Under the pieces are notes generated by a model. The model saw nothing but the letters and a program-made list of their open reading frames with translations. It searched no databases and was not told the origin of the DNA. A stretch of 64,000 nt of DNA from Pseudooceanicola sp. HF7 (GTDB taxonomy: Bacteria > Pseudomonadota > Alphaproteobacteria > Rhodobacterales > Rhodobacteraceae), in NCBI RefSeq assembly GCF_011806405.1, contig NZ_JAATOW010000003.1, positions 124,001 through 188,000 on the forward strand, read 5' to 3'. Made by a program: the position numbers and the translations under genes. This document shows positions 1 to 8,292 of this stretch, one piece after another (positions within the stretch are counted from its first letter, which is position 1; each line of letters opens with the position of its first letter).

Positions 1-327
1 GACTTCCCGAATGTGAACACCGCAGAGGACGGCCATGTCGGCACCGCCCCCGCGCGGTCCTATGAACCCAATGACTATGGCCTCTACGCCATGACGGGCA
101 ATGTCTGGGAATGGGTCGGGGATCGCTACGGCCCGCGCCCCGCGCCCGGCCGCATGCCAGAGGTCGATCCCGAGGGGCCCGATGAGGGCGCCTCCCGAAT
201 GCAGCGCGGCGGATCCTTCCTGTGCCATGCAAGCTATTGCGATCGTTACCACGTTCATTCCCGCACGGCGAACGACCCCGACAGCGCGACCAGCAACGCC
301 GGCTTCCGGGTCGCCGCCTCTGCGTGA
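1..327 (+). CDS. Formylglycine-generating enzyme (SUMF1/EgtB fold), C-terminal part
   Basis: The reading frame is open from base 1, so the gene is cut by the left edge and only about 108 C-terminal residues are visible. Family members oxidise the cysteine of a sulfatase C-x-P-x-R motif to formylglycine. The visible part has the family landmarks GLYAMTGNVWEW and, near the end, GGSFLCHASYCDRY followed by SNAGFR. The two cysteines in CHASYC match the redox/copper-binding pair of true formylglycine-generating enzymes, which argues against an EgtB-like or inactive member. A partner sulfatase would be expected nearby but is not in the window. The family call is firm and the exact substrate is unknown. 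Confidence 0.88.
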   Translation, partial: DFPNVNTAEDGHVGTAPARSYEPNDYGLYAMTGNVWEWVGDRYGPRPAPGRMPEVDPEGPDEGASRMQRGGSFLCHASYCDRYHVHSRTANDPDSATSNAGFRVAASA

Positions 328-515
328 TCCGAGTCGCCGGAGGTCCCGTTCGCAGGTGACGCGACAGGCCCTGCGATCAAGTCAGCAATAGAGCGGAAGG
401 AAATGGGGCATAGGGCTTCGGACCACTGGCAAGCAGGGGTCCCGGTCTGGCCTGCGCAAACCGCCGGATCGGACCTGTTCGGTCACGATCTGCGGTTCAG
501 CTCATAAGAGAGAAG

Positions 516-590
516 TGGCTGGGGTGGTAGGATTCGAACCTACGGTACACTGTACCAAAAACAGTTGCCTTACCACTTGGCTACACCCCA
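516..590 (-). tRNA. trnQ: tRNA-Gln (anticodon UUG)
   Basis: Read on the minus strand, the 7-bp acceptor stem TGGGGTG pairs with CACCCCA and is followed by G and an encoded CCA. The anticodon stem ACTGT/ACAGT encloses the loop TTTTGGT, giving anticodon TTG (reads CAA/CAG, glutamine). The T-arm contains GGTTCGAATCC. The length is 75 nt with CCA, and all helices form. Confidence 0.95.
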
Positions 591-601
591 ACGTGGAGCG
601 C

Positions 602-630
602 TGATTACTCCGACATCGCGCGGGGTTCAA
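602..630 (-). promoter_or_regulatory. Candidate promoter of tRNA-Gln
   Basis: On the minus strand TTGAAC (625-630) is followed after exactly 17 bp by TAATCA (602-607), about 11 bp before the first base of the tRNA. The -10 is a poor match to TATAAT, but spacing and position fit. This is inference from pattern only. Confidence 0.35.
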
Positions 631-717
631 CCCCTTTTCGAGCGAAAAATGCAGCTCTTTTTCATGCTGACCTCTGGGAATGTTCCGGCAGCGATGACAG
701 GCCCAATGGACCCTGCG

Positions 718-1359
718 TCACTCGACGATCTCGTCCTTGCCCACACCCCAAAGAGCGGTCTTCGGGGCCCAGCCGGAATAGCCGGCGACAGAGACCTGGC
801 ACCAGTCGGCTTCGCATTCCTCAAGGTCCGCGATGACGCCTGCTTCCAGCTTGGCGGTCACGCGGGAATTGGCACCGGGGCGGAATCGCAGTTCCAGCAG
901 GTTCTTCTCCACCAGCACGGTGCGGTGACCGGAGATCAGCGCGTAATGCACCCAGCCGCCCATGCCGTCATGGTCGCGGATTCGGCGCCAGTGGCCATAT
1001 TCGGCGATGATCTCGACGGGCAGGCCCTTGCGCAGGAATTCCCAGTCGATCCGGTGAGTCTTGGACGGGCCGCGGCGCACGTTGGCGCGGCTTGATTTCA
1101 TCGACACGAACCGGGGCAGGGGCAGGTTGGTCACCGGCCCGACAGAGGCCGCCGGCTCCGGCGCGGGCAGGGGGTCCTGCATCGCCAGAGAGGCGGATTG
1201 CTGCCCGTTTTCCGTGGCTTCCTGGGTCGGGCTGTCTGCCCCCTCCAGTCCCGGAACATCCGTTGCCGCCCAAAGGGTGGCCCCTGAGAACAGGGTCACT
1301 ACCAGCGCGCATGCGCTTGTCCGCCAATGCCTCATGATCTTGCCTGCTCTGCTTTGCAT
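718..1359 (-). CDS. Secreted SH3-domain protein (two bacterial SH3 domains)
   Basis: The protein has 213 residues with an N-terminal hydrophobic signal segment (about residues 12-31, ending ATLWA) and then an acidic, proline-rich linker. Two SH3-like repeats follow. The first starts near SSRANVRRGPS and includes WEFLRKGLPVEII and GGWVHYALI; the second is ELRFRPGANS...WCQVSVAGYSGWAP. Such periplasmic SH3b domains are usually linked to cell-wall binding; the precise role is unknown. A second ATG eight codons in (base 1335) is an equally good start and gives a tighter signal peptide. The gene is divergent from the hydroxyacid dehydrogenase, with 78 bp between them. Confidence 0.85.
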   Translation of the reverse strand: MQSRAGKIMRHWRTSACALVVTLFSGATLWAATDVPGLEGADSPTQEATENGQQSASLAMQDPLPAPEPAASVGPVTNLPLPRFVSMKSSRANVRRGPSKTHRIDWEFLRKGLPVEIIAEYGHWRRIRDHDGMGGWVHYALISGHRTVLVEKNLLELRFRPGANSRVTAKLEAGVIADLEECEADWCQVSVAGYSGWAPKTALWGVGKDEIVE

Positions 1360-1437
1360 GGGGGTTCTTGTGCCCCGCTGCTGTTTCCGTCACTTTGCCC
1401 CTGACCGCGCCGTTTGGGAAGACGCAGGAGAAGCTGA

Positions 1438-2424
1438 ATGCCATCTCGACGCCTGACTGTTGTTGTTACGCGACGCCTGCCGGGACCGGTAGAGGCGCGC
1501 ATGGCGGAACTGTTCAATTTCACGCCGGGCCCGGAAGGCCGCCCCATGAGTCGCGAGGAACTGGTAGAGGCCGTGCGCCATGCCGATGTCCTTGTACCCA
1601 ACTTGCGCGATGAGATCGACCAGTCCCTTCTGGCCCAGGCCGGGGATCAGTTGCGCCTGATCGCCAATTACGGCGCGGGTGTGGATCATATCGATATCCA
1701 GACCGCACGCCAGCGCGGGATCCTCGTGTCCAGCACGCCGGACGTGGTGACAGAGGATACGGCGGACATGACCATCGCCCTGATCCTGGCGCTGCTGCGG
1801 CGCCTCCCGGAAGGCCTGGCCCTGATGCAGGGCGAAGCCTGGGAGGGATGGAGCCCCAATGCACTTCTGGGCTCCCGCATTGCCGGCAAGCGGCTGGGCA
1901 TCCTGGGGATGGGACGGATCGGCCAGGCGCTGGCCCGCCGGGCCAATGCCTTCGGCATGCAGGTCCATTACCACAACCGCCGCCGCCTGCGCGAAGAGAC
2001 CGAAGCGGATCTGAAGGCGCGCTACTGGGAAAGCCTTGACCAGATGGTGGCACGGATGGACGTGATTTCCGTCAACTGCCCGCATACCCCCTCGACCTTT
2101 CACCTGCTGAATGCCCGCCGTCTCAGGCTGATGAAGCCGGAAGCGGTGCTGGTGAACACCTCGCGCGGGGAGGTGATCGACGAGAATGCGCTGACCCGGA
2201 TGCTGCGCGCGGGTGAGATCGCCGGAGCCGGCCTGGATGTATTTGGCGGACGGCGCGATGCGAACCCCCGCCTCAAGGCGCTGAACAACGTCGTGCTGCT
2301 GCCGCACATGGGCTCTGCCACGCGGGAAGGGCGGATCGAGATGGGCGAGAAAGTCATTATCAACATCAAGACCTTCGCGGATGGCCACCGCCCGCCGGAC
2401 CAGGTCGTGCCGGGGGTCCTTTGA
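1438..2424 (+). CDS. D-2-hydroxyacid dehydrogenase (glyoxylate/hydroxypyruvate reductase type)
   Basis: The 328-residue protein is a normal length for the NAD(P)-dependent D-isomer-specific 2-hydroxyacid dehydrogenases that reduce glyoxylate, hydroxypyruvate or related 2-oxoacids. The Rossmann motif GILGMGRIG is at residues 154-162, the catalytic arginine is R243 (NTSRGEVID) and the catalytic histidine is H290 (LLPHMGSAT). The position that usually holds the catalytic glutamate (LDVFxxEP) reads LDVFGGRR, so the glutamate appears to be replaced by arginine near residue 272. An AGGAG site precedes the ATG. The stop overlaps the start of the next gene, indicating translational coupling. Family is certain, substrate is not. 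Confidence 0.88.
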   Translation: MPSRRLTVVVTRRLPGPVEARMAELFNFTPGPEGRPMSREELVEAVRHADVLVPNLRDEIDQSLLAQAGDQLRLIANYGAGVDHIDIQTARQRGILVSSTPDVVTEDTADMTIALILALLRRLPEGLALMQGEAWEGWSPNALLGSRIAGKRLGILGMGRIGQALARRANAFGMQVHYHNRRRLREETEADLKARYWESLDQMVARMDVISVNCPHTPSTFHLLNARRLRLMKPEAVLVNTSRGEVIDENALTRMLRAGEIAGAGLDVFGGRRDANPRLKALNNVVLLPHMGSATREGRIEMGEKVIINIKTFADGHRPPDQVVPGVL

Positions 2425-3227
2425 CCCGCGCGGCCCCCGGCGCCTTCGCGCTTGTCCTGGCGCTGCTCTGCGGCTTCCTGGCCCTGACGCCCCGCGCCAA
2501 CCCCCTGGTCACCACGGCAGAGAAGTACCAGCAGGAGATCGCTGTCGCCAGCGGGGCGACCTATATCTCTCTGCGGGCGATCAACGCCGCGCTCTCCTTT
2601 GCCCAGGATGTGGAGGTCGGCGGCTCCATGGGGCTGTCGGCCAACGTCCAGCCCTTCAAGTGGCTTGAGCCCATCGACGACACGGTCGAGCGGATCTCTG
2701 CGGCGATCTTCGCGGTGGCGGTGCTGACCGGCGTGCTGTCGATGTCCTTGGCGCCCGTGGCCTCGGTCGGCTTCGTGCTGCTGGCGGTCGCGCTGCTGAC
2801 CCGCTGCGGCTGCGACATGGCCGTGGGATGGCAGCGCACGGCGCCCGGCCTGCGCCGCTTCGGCGGCTCTTGCGGGATGCTGGGCTTTGCCTTCGCCATC
2901 GGCCTGCCCTTTGCCTATGCCCTGGGGGTCTGGGGCGGCGACATCCTGACCGCCTCCGCCGCGGCAGAGGCCAACGCCGTGCTGGACCACATCGCGGACA
3001 ATGCGCGGCTTCTGATCGGGCTGGATGACGGCGGTCTGGATGAACGCGGCTGGCGCGAAAGCATCGAGGCCTATCGCAATGCCGCCGGGGACCTCTGGGA
3101 GCAGGCCGATGAAATGCTCTCGGCCTCTCTGACGCTGGTGGGGATCTTCGTGCTGCGCATGGTGGTCCTGCCGATGGTCCTGCTGCTGGCGCTGGTCTCC
3201 ATTACCCGCAGGATCCTGAGCGCCTGA
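2421..3227 (+). CDS. Integral membrane protein of unknown function
   Basis: The protein has 268 residues and I do not recognise a family. It begins with a hydrophobic segment (about residues 7-24), then a roughly 65-residue probably external stretch. Two closely spaced membrane spans follow (about 92-126), then one near 150-172 and a last one near 238-262 ending in a basic tail. The chosen start is a TTG that overlaps the TGA of the dehydrogenase gene (TTGA). A GGGGG stretch precedes it and no better ATG exists near the N-terminus. The 4-bp overlap suggests co-expression with the dehydrogenase. No motif suggests an activity. Confidence 0.72.
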   Translation: MTRAAPGAFALVLALLCGFLALTPRANPLVTTAEKYQQEIAVASGATYISLRAINAALSFAQDVEVGGSMGLSANVQPFKWLEPIDDTVERISAAIFAVAVLTGVLSMSLAPVASVGFVLLAVALLTRCGCDMAVGWQRTAPGLRRFGGSCGMLGFAFAIGLPFAYALGVWGGDILTASAAAEANAVLDHIADNARLLIGLDDGGLDERGWRESIEAYRNAAGDLWEQADEMLSASLTLVGIFVLRMVVLPMVLLLALVSITRRILSA

Positions 3228-3234
3228 ACTGCGG

Positions 3235-3264
3235 CCTGAGCGCAGGCAGAGCGCCTGCGTCAGG
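3235..3264. terminator. Hairpin between convergent genes, candidate bidirectional terminator
   Basis: CCTGA-g-CGCAGGC and GCCTGCGTCAGG form a 12-bp stem with one bulge around a 5-nt loop in the 85-bp gap between two convergent genes. There is no clear T-tract on either side, so function as an intrinsic terminator is uncertain. Confidence 0.4.
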
Positions 3265-3312
3265 ACTGCCGGAACAGATCCCGCCCGCAGGCGCGAAAGG
3301 GCAGGGGCCCCT

Positions 3313-3885
3313 TTACCGTGTCGCGCCGGGCACCCAAAGCACATCGCCTGCGCCGCCATCATTGGCCGCGCGCGAGGCCACGAAGAACCAGTCGCTGAGC
3401 CGGTTGAGGTACTTCACCGCGACAGCGTTGCACTCCTCTTCCGCCATCAGCGCGACGGTCAGCCGTTCGGCCCGCCGGCAGACGGTCCGGCACAGGTGCA
3501 GATGCGCGGCCAGCGCAGAGCCGCCTGGCAGGACGAAGCTGCGCAGCGGCTGAAGGTCGGCGTTCATCGCGTCGATTTCCGCCTCCAGGCGATCGACCTG
3601 CGATGCGATCATCCGCAGCGGCTCATAGGGGGCTTCGGAATCCTTTTCCATGTTCGGGCGGCACAGGTCTGCGCCAAGGTCGAACAGGTCGTTCTGGATC
3701 CGTGCCAGCGCCGCGTCCATCTCGCCTTCGGCATGCAGTCGCGCCAGGCCCAGAGCGGCGTTGGTCTCGTCCACCGTGCCGTAAGCCTCGACCCGAAGAG
3801 AGGGCTTGGTCACGCGCGATCCATCGCCAAGCGCGGTATCGCCGGCATCGCCGGTGCGTGTGTAGATCTTGGACAGTACGACCAA
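3313..3885 (-). CDS. pduO: ATP:cob(I)alamin adenosyltransferase, PduO type
   Basis: The enzyme transfers the adenosyl group of ATP to reduced corrinoid to make adenosylcobalamin. All family landmarks are visible: N-terminal YTRTGDAGDTALGDGSR (ATP site), AYGTVDETNA, FVLPGGS, CRRAER and the C-terminal YLNRLSDWFF. Its 190 residues are the usual length. The start is a TTG with an excellent AAGGAGG site 6 nt upstream; no ATG alternative exists before the conserved YTRTGD. It is the last gene of a leftward group and follows the twin-TM gene by 1 bp. Adenosylcobalamin would serve enzymes such as methylmalonyl-CoA or ethylmalonyl-CoA mutase (not in window). Confidence 0.93.
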   Translation of the reverse strand: MVVLSKIYTRTGDAGDTALGDGSRVTKPSLRVEAYGTVDETNAALGLARLHAEGEMDAALARIQNDLFDLGADLCRPNMEKDSEAPYEPLRMIASQVDRLEAEIDAMNADLQPLRSFVLPGGSALAAHLHLCRTVCRRAERLTVALMAEEECNAVAVKYLNRLSDWFFVASRAANDGGAGDVLWVPGATR

Positions 3886-3886
3886 T

Positions 3887-4084
3887 TCAGCCTCCTTGTC
3901 GGATGAGAACGAACAGCAGGATCAGGACCACGGCCAGGAACTGGGCGATGATCCGCGCCTGCATGAGCTTGTTGGAGCGCTTGCTGTCGCCGCCCTTCGC
4001 AAAGTTTCCGATGCCGAGCATCAGGATCACGGCAACCAGAAGGACAGCGCCTCCGGCAACCAGGAACAGGGGATCATTGGCCAT
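3887..4084 (-). CDS. Twin transmembrane protein (small inner-membrane protein)
   Basis: This 65-residue protein is almost only two membrane helices, about residues 5-27 (FLVAGGAVLLVAVILMLGI) and 43-62 (ARIIAQFLAVVLILLFVLI). They are joined by a short charged loop, GGDSKRSNKLMQ. The pattern matches the small twin-TM/HIG1-like proteins commonly found next to the cobalamin adenosyltransferase gene in Rhodobacteraceae. Its function is unknown. The SD GAGGAG is well placed before the ATG, and the gene ends 1 bp before the PduO start. Confidence 0.85.
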   Translation of the reverse strand: MANDPLFLVAGGAVLLVAVILMLGIGNFAKGGDSKRSNKLMQARIIAQFLAVVLILLFVLIRQGG

Positions 4085-4150
4085 GGAAAGCTCCTCTCTC
4101 TGCCTCTGGATGTAGAGGTTGGCGGGCGGAAAGCGAACCCGAAAATGGGG

Positions 4151-4990
4151 TCAGGCGTTGCGGACCAGGCGGTCGATCAGCCGGGCCGGCAGCAGGCGGC
4201 GCATGGCGGCGGCGACATAGGTCGGTGTGGTGACCATGTAGCGCGGCTTGGGGCGGGGGTCTTCCAGGGCGCGGATCAGCTTGGCCGTCAGCGCCTCTGG
4301 ACCCAGTTCGAAGCGGTCTTCCTTGCCCGCCGAAGGGCCACGCTTGTAGAGCTTGTCGAGCAACCCGTTGCGGTAATCCTCTGCACGGGCGGAGTTTTCC
4401 CAGTCCACCCAGCGTTCGAAGGCCTTGATGGCATTCTTGCGAAAGTCGGTGCGGATGGGGCCGGGTTCGATCAGGATGACGTGGATGCCAGAGCCTTCAA
4501 GCTCCACCCGCAGGGTATCGCTCAGCCCTTCCAGCGCGAACTTGCTGGCATTGTAGGGGCCGCGCCAGGGTGCGGCGACAAGTCCCAGCACCGAAGAGCA
4601 GTTGATGATCCGGCCGGTGCCCCGCGCGCGCATGGCGGGCAGTACGGCGCGGGTCAGTGCATGGGGGCCCATGAAGTTGGTCTCGAACTGGACGCGCATG
4701 GCCTCTCGGGGGATATCCTCGACCGGGCCGGGAATGGCGAAGGCACCGTTGTTGAAGACCGCGTCCAGCGCGCCGTCGGTACGCTCCAGCGCCTCGGCGG
4801 CGGCGTACTCGACGCTGTCCTGGTCGGCGTAGTCAAGCTGCAGGGCCTCGAAGCCCTCGTCCGCCAGGCGGGCAACGTCTTCCGGTTGCCTGGCAGAGGC
4901 AAGGACTCGCCAGCCGTGCTGGCGCAATCCGCGGGCGGCGTCCTGTCCGATCCCGGAGGAACAGCCTGTGATGAGAATGGATTTGGTCAT
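4151..4990 (-). CDS. Short-chain dehydrogenase/reductase (SDR family)
   Basis: The 279-residue classical SDR has the cofactor motif TGCSSGIG at residues 8-15, NNGAF at 80-84 in place of the usual NNAG, serine in NCSS (132-133) and the catalytic YNASK (Y146, K150). It presumably oxidises or reduces a hydroxyl/keto group with NAD(P). The C-terminal extension of about 60 residues (RPKPRYMVTTPTYVAAAMRR) resembles SDRs acting on hydrophobic substrates, but the substrate cannot be named. It lies 54 bp downstream of the SH3-protein gene and 66 bp upstream of the twin-TM gene on the same strand, so the four genes may form one transcription unit. Confidence 0.88.
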   Translation of the reverse strand: MTKSILITGCSSGIGQDAARGLRQHGWRVLASARQPEDVARLADEGFEALQLDYADQDSVEYAAAEALERTDGALDAVFNNGAFAIPGPVEDIPREAMRVQFETNFMGPHALTRAVLPAMRARGTGRIINCSSVLGLVAAPWRGPYNASKFALEGLSDTLRVELEGSGIHVILIEPGPIRTDFRKNAIKAFERWVDWENSARAEDYRNGLLDKLYKRGPSAGKEDRFELGPEALTAKLIRALEDPRPKPRYMVTTPTYVAAAMRRLLPARLIDRLVRNA

Positions 4991-5044
4991 GCCCTGTTGT
5001 GCCGGTCGCCGGCAAACAGGGCAAGGGGGCGGCAGCGCAAGCGG

Positions 5045-5701
5045 TCAGTCCGCAGAAGCGCTGACCAGCCAGTCGGCCATCCAGCCGGTGGCGCCGGCGG
5101 GCAGCTTCAGGTTCACCCAGTCGCCTTCGGAGCCGATGACTTCGACCTCAGCGCCCTTGGTCAGGGTGGAGACCACGGCGTAGTTGGTGCCCGGTCCGGT
5201 GCGCATGTTAACGCGGTTGCCGGTAACTTCGCGGATGTCCGCAGATTGGGCCGGCTCAGGGGCAGACGTGGTGGAGGTCGCTGCAAAGGACTTGGCGCGG
5301 GGCAGGTTGGACAGGCTCATCTGTTCGATCTTGGCCAGCATTTCCGGCGTCAGCACGTCCGAGCTGGTAGAGGGGAGGTCGTTTGTTCCGGCAGAAGCGC
5401 GGGTCACCATCGCGGGATCGGCGGGCTTGGCTGCCGGCGCAACCCGCTTGGCGGGGGGCGGCGTGGGCGATGCAGGGACCGTGGCGACGGCGGCGGTTGC
5501 GACCGGTGCCGCCTCCGCAGCATTGGCTGCCATCAGCGGCTGCGTGTCAGTTGCCCTGGTACGGGGGGCCGCTGCGCGGGATCCGTCCATGTTCTGGGCA
5601 ACGGCTTCGAATGAACCGAGGGGCTCGAAATCCGATCCACCACTCAACTCATAGAAGACCAGGAACATGGCAGTGATGGAAAGAAGTAGGAACTTGTTCA
5701 T
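5045..5701 (-). CDS. SH3-domain protein with long Ala/Pro-rich linker
   Basis: The protein has 218 residues. The N-terminus (MNKFLLLSITAMFLVFYELS) is a signal peptide or membrane anchor without a lipobox. It is followed by about 125 low-complexity residues rich in Ala, Pro and Thr (APVATAAVATVPASPTPPP). One C-terminal SH3b domain (GNRVNMRTGPGTNYAVVSTL to GATGWMADWLV) completes it. The domain faces the periplasm and probably binds cell wall or another envelope component. The start is chosen for its GGAG site 7 nt upstream; the frame stays open far upstream antisense to parC, but that part is not coding. A TATAAG sequence on this strand (5736-5741) may be the -10 element. Confidence 0.83.
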   Translation of the reverse strand: MNKFLLLSITAMFLVFYELSGGSDFEPLGSFEAVAQNMDGSRAAAPRTRATDTQPLMAANAAEAAPVATAAVATVPASPTPPPAKRVAPAAKPADPAMVTRASAGTNDLPSTSSDVLTPEMLAKIEQMSLSNLPRAKSFAATSTTSAPEPAQSADIREVTGNRVNMRTGPGTNYAVVSTLTKGAEVEVIGSEGDWVNLKLPAGATGWMADWLVSASAD

Positions 5702-5830
5702 GATAATCTCCGCGGCAGCTGAGAGACTAACTACCCTTATAGTAATCGGTTCCCTGAATACTTGATATCTTTCTCGGGCCGCCTTTGCGTGAGGGCTTCC
5801 AAAAGAGCCCGGTGAAGCGCATCTGGCGGC

Positions 5831-5859
5831 TTTACCCGCCTTGCTTGCACGAGTATCAC
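5831..5859 (+). promoter_or_regulatory. Candidate parC promoter, possibly giving a leaderless mRNA
   Basis: TTTACC (5831-5836) and TATCAC (5854-5859) are separated by 17 bp. The expected start point, about 7 bp after the -10, falls at or within 1-2 nt of the parC ATG (5867), and no Shine-Dalgarno sequence lies in front of that ATG. Confidence 0.4.
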
Positions 5860-5866
5860 AACCGTC

Positions 5867-8194
5867 ATGACCGACACGCCTGAAGACCCCGATATCGGCC
5901 CCGAGCCCGGTGACATCCAGCTTGCCGAACCGCTGCGCCGCGCCATTGGCGAGCGCTACCTGACCTATGCGCTGTCCACGATCATGCACCGGGCCTTGCC
6001 GGATGCGCGTGACGGGCTGAAGCCGGTCCACCGCCGAATCCTCTACGCGATGCGAGAGCTGAAGCTGGCCCCGAACGGGCGCTTCCGCAAAAGCTCCAAG
6101 ATTTCCGGCGACGTGATGGGCAACTATCACCCGCACGGGGACTCCGCGATCTATGATGCCATGGCCCGGCTGGCGCAGGACTTCAACGTCCGCTACCCGC
6201 TGGTGGATGGCCAGGGCAACTTCGGCAACATCGACGGGGACAACCCGGCAGCCTCGCGGTACACCGAAGCCCGGCTGACCGTGGTCGCCGAAGCCCTGAT
6301 GGAGGGGCTGAACGAGAACGCGGTCGATTACCGGGACAACTACGACGGCACGCTGACAGAGCCGGTCGTGCTGCCGGCCTCCTTCCCGAACCTGCTGGCC
6401 AATGGCTCTTCCGGGATCGCGGTCGGCATGGCCACCAACATCCCGCCGCATAACATCGTCGAGCTGTGCAATGCCTGCCTGCATCTGATCAAGACGCCCG
6501 AGGCGCGCGACGACACGCTGCTGCAATATGTGCCGGGCCCCGATTTCCCCACCGGCGGCGTGCTGGTCGAAGCGCCGGAGAATATTGCCAAGGCCTATGC
6601 GACGGGCCGGGGCTCCATGCGGCTGCGCGCCAAGTGGCACAAGGAGGACCTGGGCCGCGGCATGTGGCAGATCGTGGTCACGGAGATCCCTTACCAGGTC
6701 CAGAAATCCAAGCTGGTGGAGCGGATCGCGGATCTGATCCAGACCCGCAAGATCCCCATCCTTGCCGATATCCGGGATGAAAGTGCCGAAGACATCCGCA
6801 TGGTGCTTGAGCCGCGCGCCAAGACGGTGGATCCGGACGTGCTGATGAGCATGCTGTTCCGGAACTGCGACCTGGAAGTGAAATTCGCGCTCAACATGAA
6901 CGTGCTGATCGACGGGCTCACGCCCAAGGTCTGCTCCATGAAGGAAGTGCTGCGCGCCTTCCTCGATCACCGGCGCGAGGTGCTGCAACGCCGCTCGCAG
7001 CACCGGCTGGAAAAGATCGACCACCGGCTGGAAGTGCTGGAAGGCTTCATCACCGCCTTCCTGAACCTCGACCGGGTGATCGACATCATCCGCTATGACG
7101 ATGATCCCAAGCAGGCCCTCATGCTTGAGAACTGGGAGCTGAAGCGCGCCCGGGCGACCTCGGAAGCGGATTATGTCTCTCCCATCGGGATCGACGAACA
7201 CGGTGAGCTCTCCGAAGTCCAGGCAGAGGCGATCCTGAACATGCGCCTGCGCTCCTTGCGGCGCCTGGAAGAGATGGAGCTTGTCCGGGAACGCGATGCG
7301 CTGATGGAAGAGCGCATGGGGCTCGAGGATCTGCTGGCCACGCCGGAACGGCAGTGGGACCGCGTCGCAGAACAGATCCGCGACACCCGCAAGGCCTTCG
7401 GCAAGGATTACCCGGGCGGCGCCCGGCGCACGCTGATCGAATCCGCCGCAGAGGCCGAAGAGGTGCCGCTGGAAGCGATGATCGAACGGGAGCCGATCAC
7501 CGTTGTCTGTTCCAAGATGGGCTGGATCCGCGCGATGAAGGGTCATATCGACCTGGCCCAGCCGGAGAAGCTCAAGTTCAAGGACGGGGACGAGGGGCGC
7601 TTCCTCTTCCATGCAGAGACAACGGACAAGATCCTGGTCTTCGGTTCCAACGGGCGGTTCTATACCGTCCAGGCCGCCAACCTGCCCGGCGGGCGCGGCA
7701 TGGGTGAACCCCTGCGGCTGATGGTCGACCTGCCCAACGAATCCGAGATCGTGGAGATGCTGATCCACCGCCCGGGCGAGAAGCTGATCGTGGCCTCTTC
7801 TGCTGGCGACGGGTTCCTTGTGGCCGAAGACGAAGTGCTGGCCCAGACCCGCACCGGGCGCCAGGTGCTGAACGTCAAGGACGGTGTGCGGGCTTTGCTG
7901 GCCAAGCCGATCTGGGGCGATCACGTGGCCTGCGTGGGCGAGAACCGCAAGGTGCTGGTCTTCGCGCTGGAAGAGATGCCGGAGCTGGGTCGCGGCAAGG
8001 GCGTGCGCCTGCAGAAGTACAAGGATGGCGGCCTGTCGGACCTGACCACCTTCGTTCTGGCGGATGGCCTGTCCTGGAAGGATCCGGCCGGTCGCACTCG
8101 GACAGAGCCCGACCTGGGCGAATGGCTTGGCAAGCGGGCAGGCACGGGCCGGATGGCGCCGCGCGGCTTCCCGCGGGACAACAAGTTCACCTGA
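5867..8194 (+). CDS. parC: DNA topoisomerase IV subunit A
   Basis: ParC is the breakage-reunion subunit that, with ParE, decatenates daughter chromosomes. The winged-helix/tower part begins [14 protein letters not shown]. The catalytic tyrosine is Y132 in [10 protein letters not shown], and the [18 protein letters not shown] stretch is complete. The C-terminal part has only a short set of degenerate beta-pinwheel repeats and no GyrA box (QRRGGKG), which together with the 775-residue length indicates ParC rather than GyrA. The ATG is preceded by no recognisable ribosome-binding site. A strong terminator follows. parE is not in the window. Confidence 0.95.
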   Translation: MTDTPEDPDIGPEPGDIQLAEPLRRAIGERYLTYALSTIMHRALPDARDGLKPVHRRILYAMRELKLAPNGRFRKSSKISGDVMGNYHPHGDSAIYDAMARLAQDFNVRYPLVDGQGNFGNIDGDNPAASRYTEARLTVVAEALMEGLNENAVDYRDNYDGTLTEPVVLPASFPNLLANGSSGIAVGMATNIPPHNIVELCNACLHLIKTPEARDDTLLQYVPGPDFPTGGVLVEAPENIAKAYATGRGSMRLRAKWHKEDLGRGMWQIVVTEIPYQVQKSKLVERIADLIQTRKIPILADIRDESAEDIRMVLEPRAKTVDPDVLMSMLFRNCDLEVKFALNMNVLIDGLTPKVCSMKEVLRAFLDHRREVLQRRSQHRLEKIDHRLEVLEGFITAFLNLDRVIDIIRYDDDPKQALMLENWELKRARATSEADYVSPIGIDEHGELSEVQAEAILNMRLRSLRRLEEMELVRERDALMEERMGLEDLLATPERQWDRVAEQIRDTRKAFGKDYPGGARRTLIESAAEAEEVPLEAMIEREPITVVCSKMGWIRAMKGHIDLAQPEKLKFKDGDEGRFLFHAETTDKILVFGSNGRFYTVQAANLPGGRGMGEPLRLMVDLPNESEIVEMLIHRPGEKLIVASSAGDGFLVAEDEVLAQTRTGRQVLNVKDGVRALLAKPIWGDHVACVGENRKVLVFALEEMPELGRGKGVRLQKYKDGGLSDLTTFVLADGLSWKDPAGRTRTEPDLGEWLGKRAGTGRMAPRGFPRDNKFT

Positions 8195-8228
8195 ACCGCC
8201 GCTGCTAAGGCAGAGCTGACCTGAAAAG

Positions 8229-8258
8229 CGCCCTGGATGAAAATCCGGGGCGTTTTCC
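8229..8258 (+). terminator. Intrinsic terminator after parC
   Basis: A 10-bp stem CGCCCTGGAT/ATCCGGGGCG with one G-T pair and a GAAA loop is followed by TTTTCCTTT. It lies 34 bp after the parC stop. Confidence 0.85.
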
Positions 8259-8292
8259 TTTGTGCTCTTCGAGGTTCAGCATGGGGGCCGGA

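Noticed and set aside
1390-3362. Minus-strand frames opposite the hydroxyacid dehydrogenase and membrane-protein genes
   Set aside because: No conserved motif; the plus-strand genes are coupled and have clear motifs.
5702-7924. N-terminal extension of the SH3-protein frame antisense to parC
   Set aside because: Only the last 218 codons look like protein. The proper start has a signal peptide and a GGAG site at 5701, and the rest is antisense to parC.
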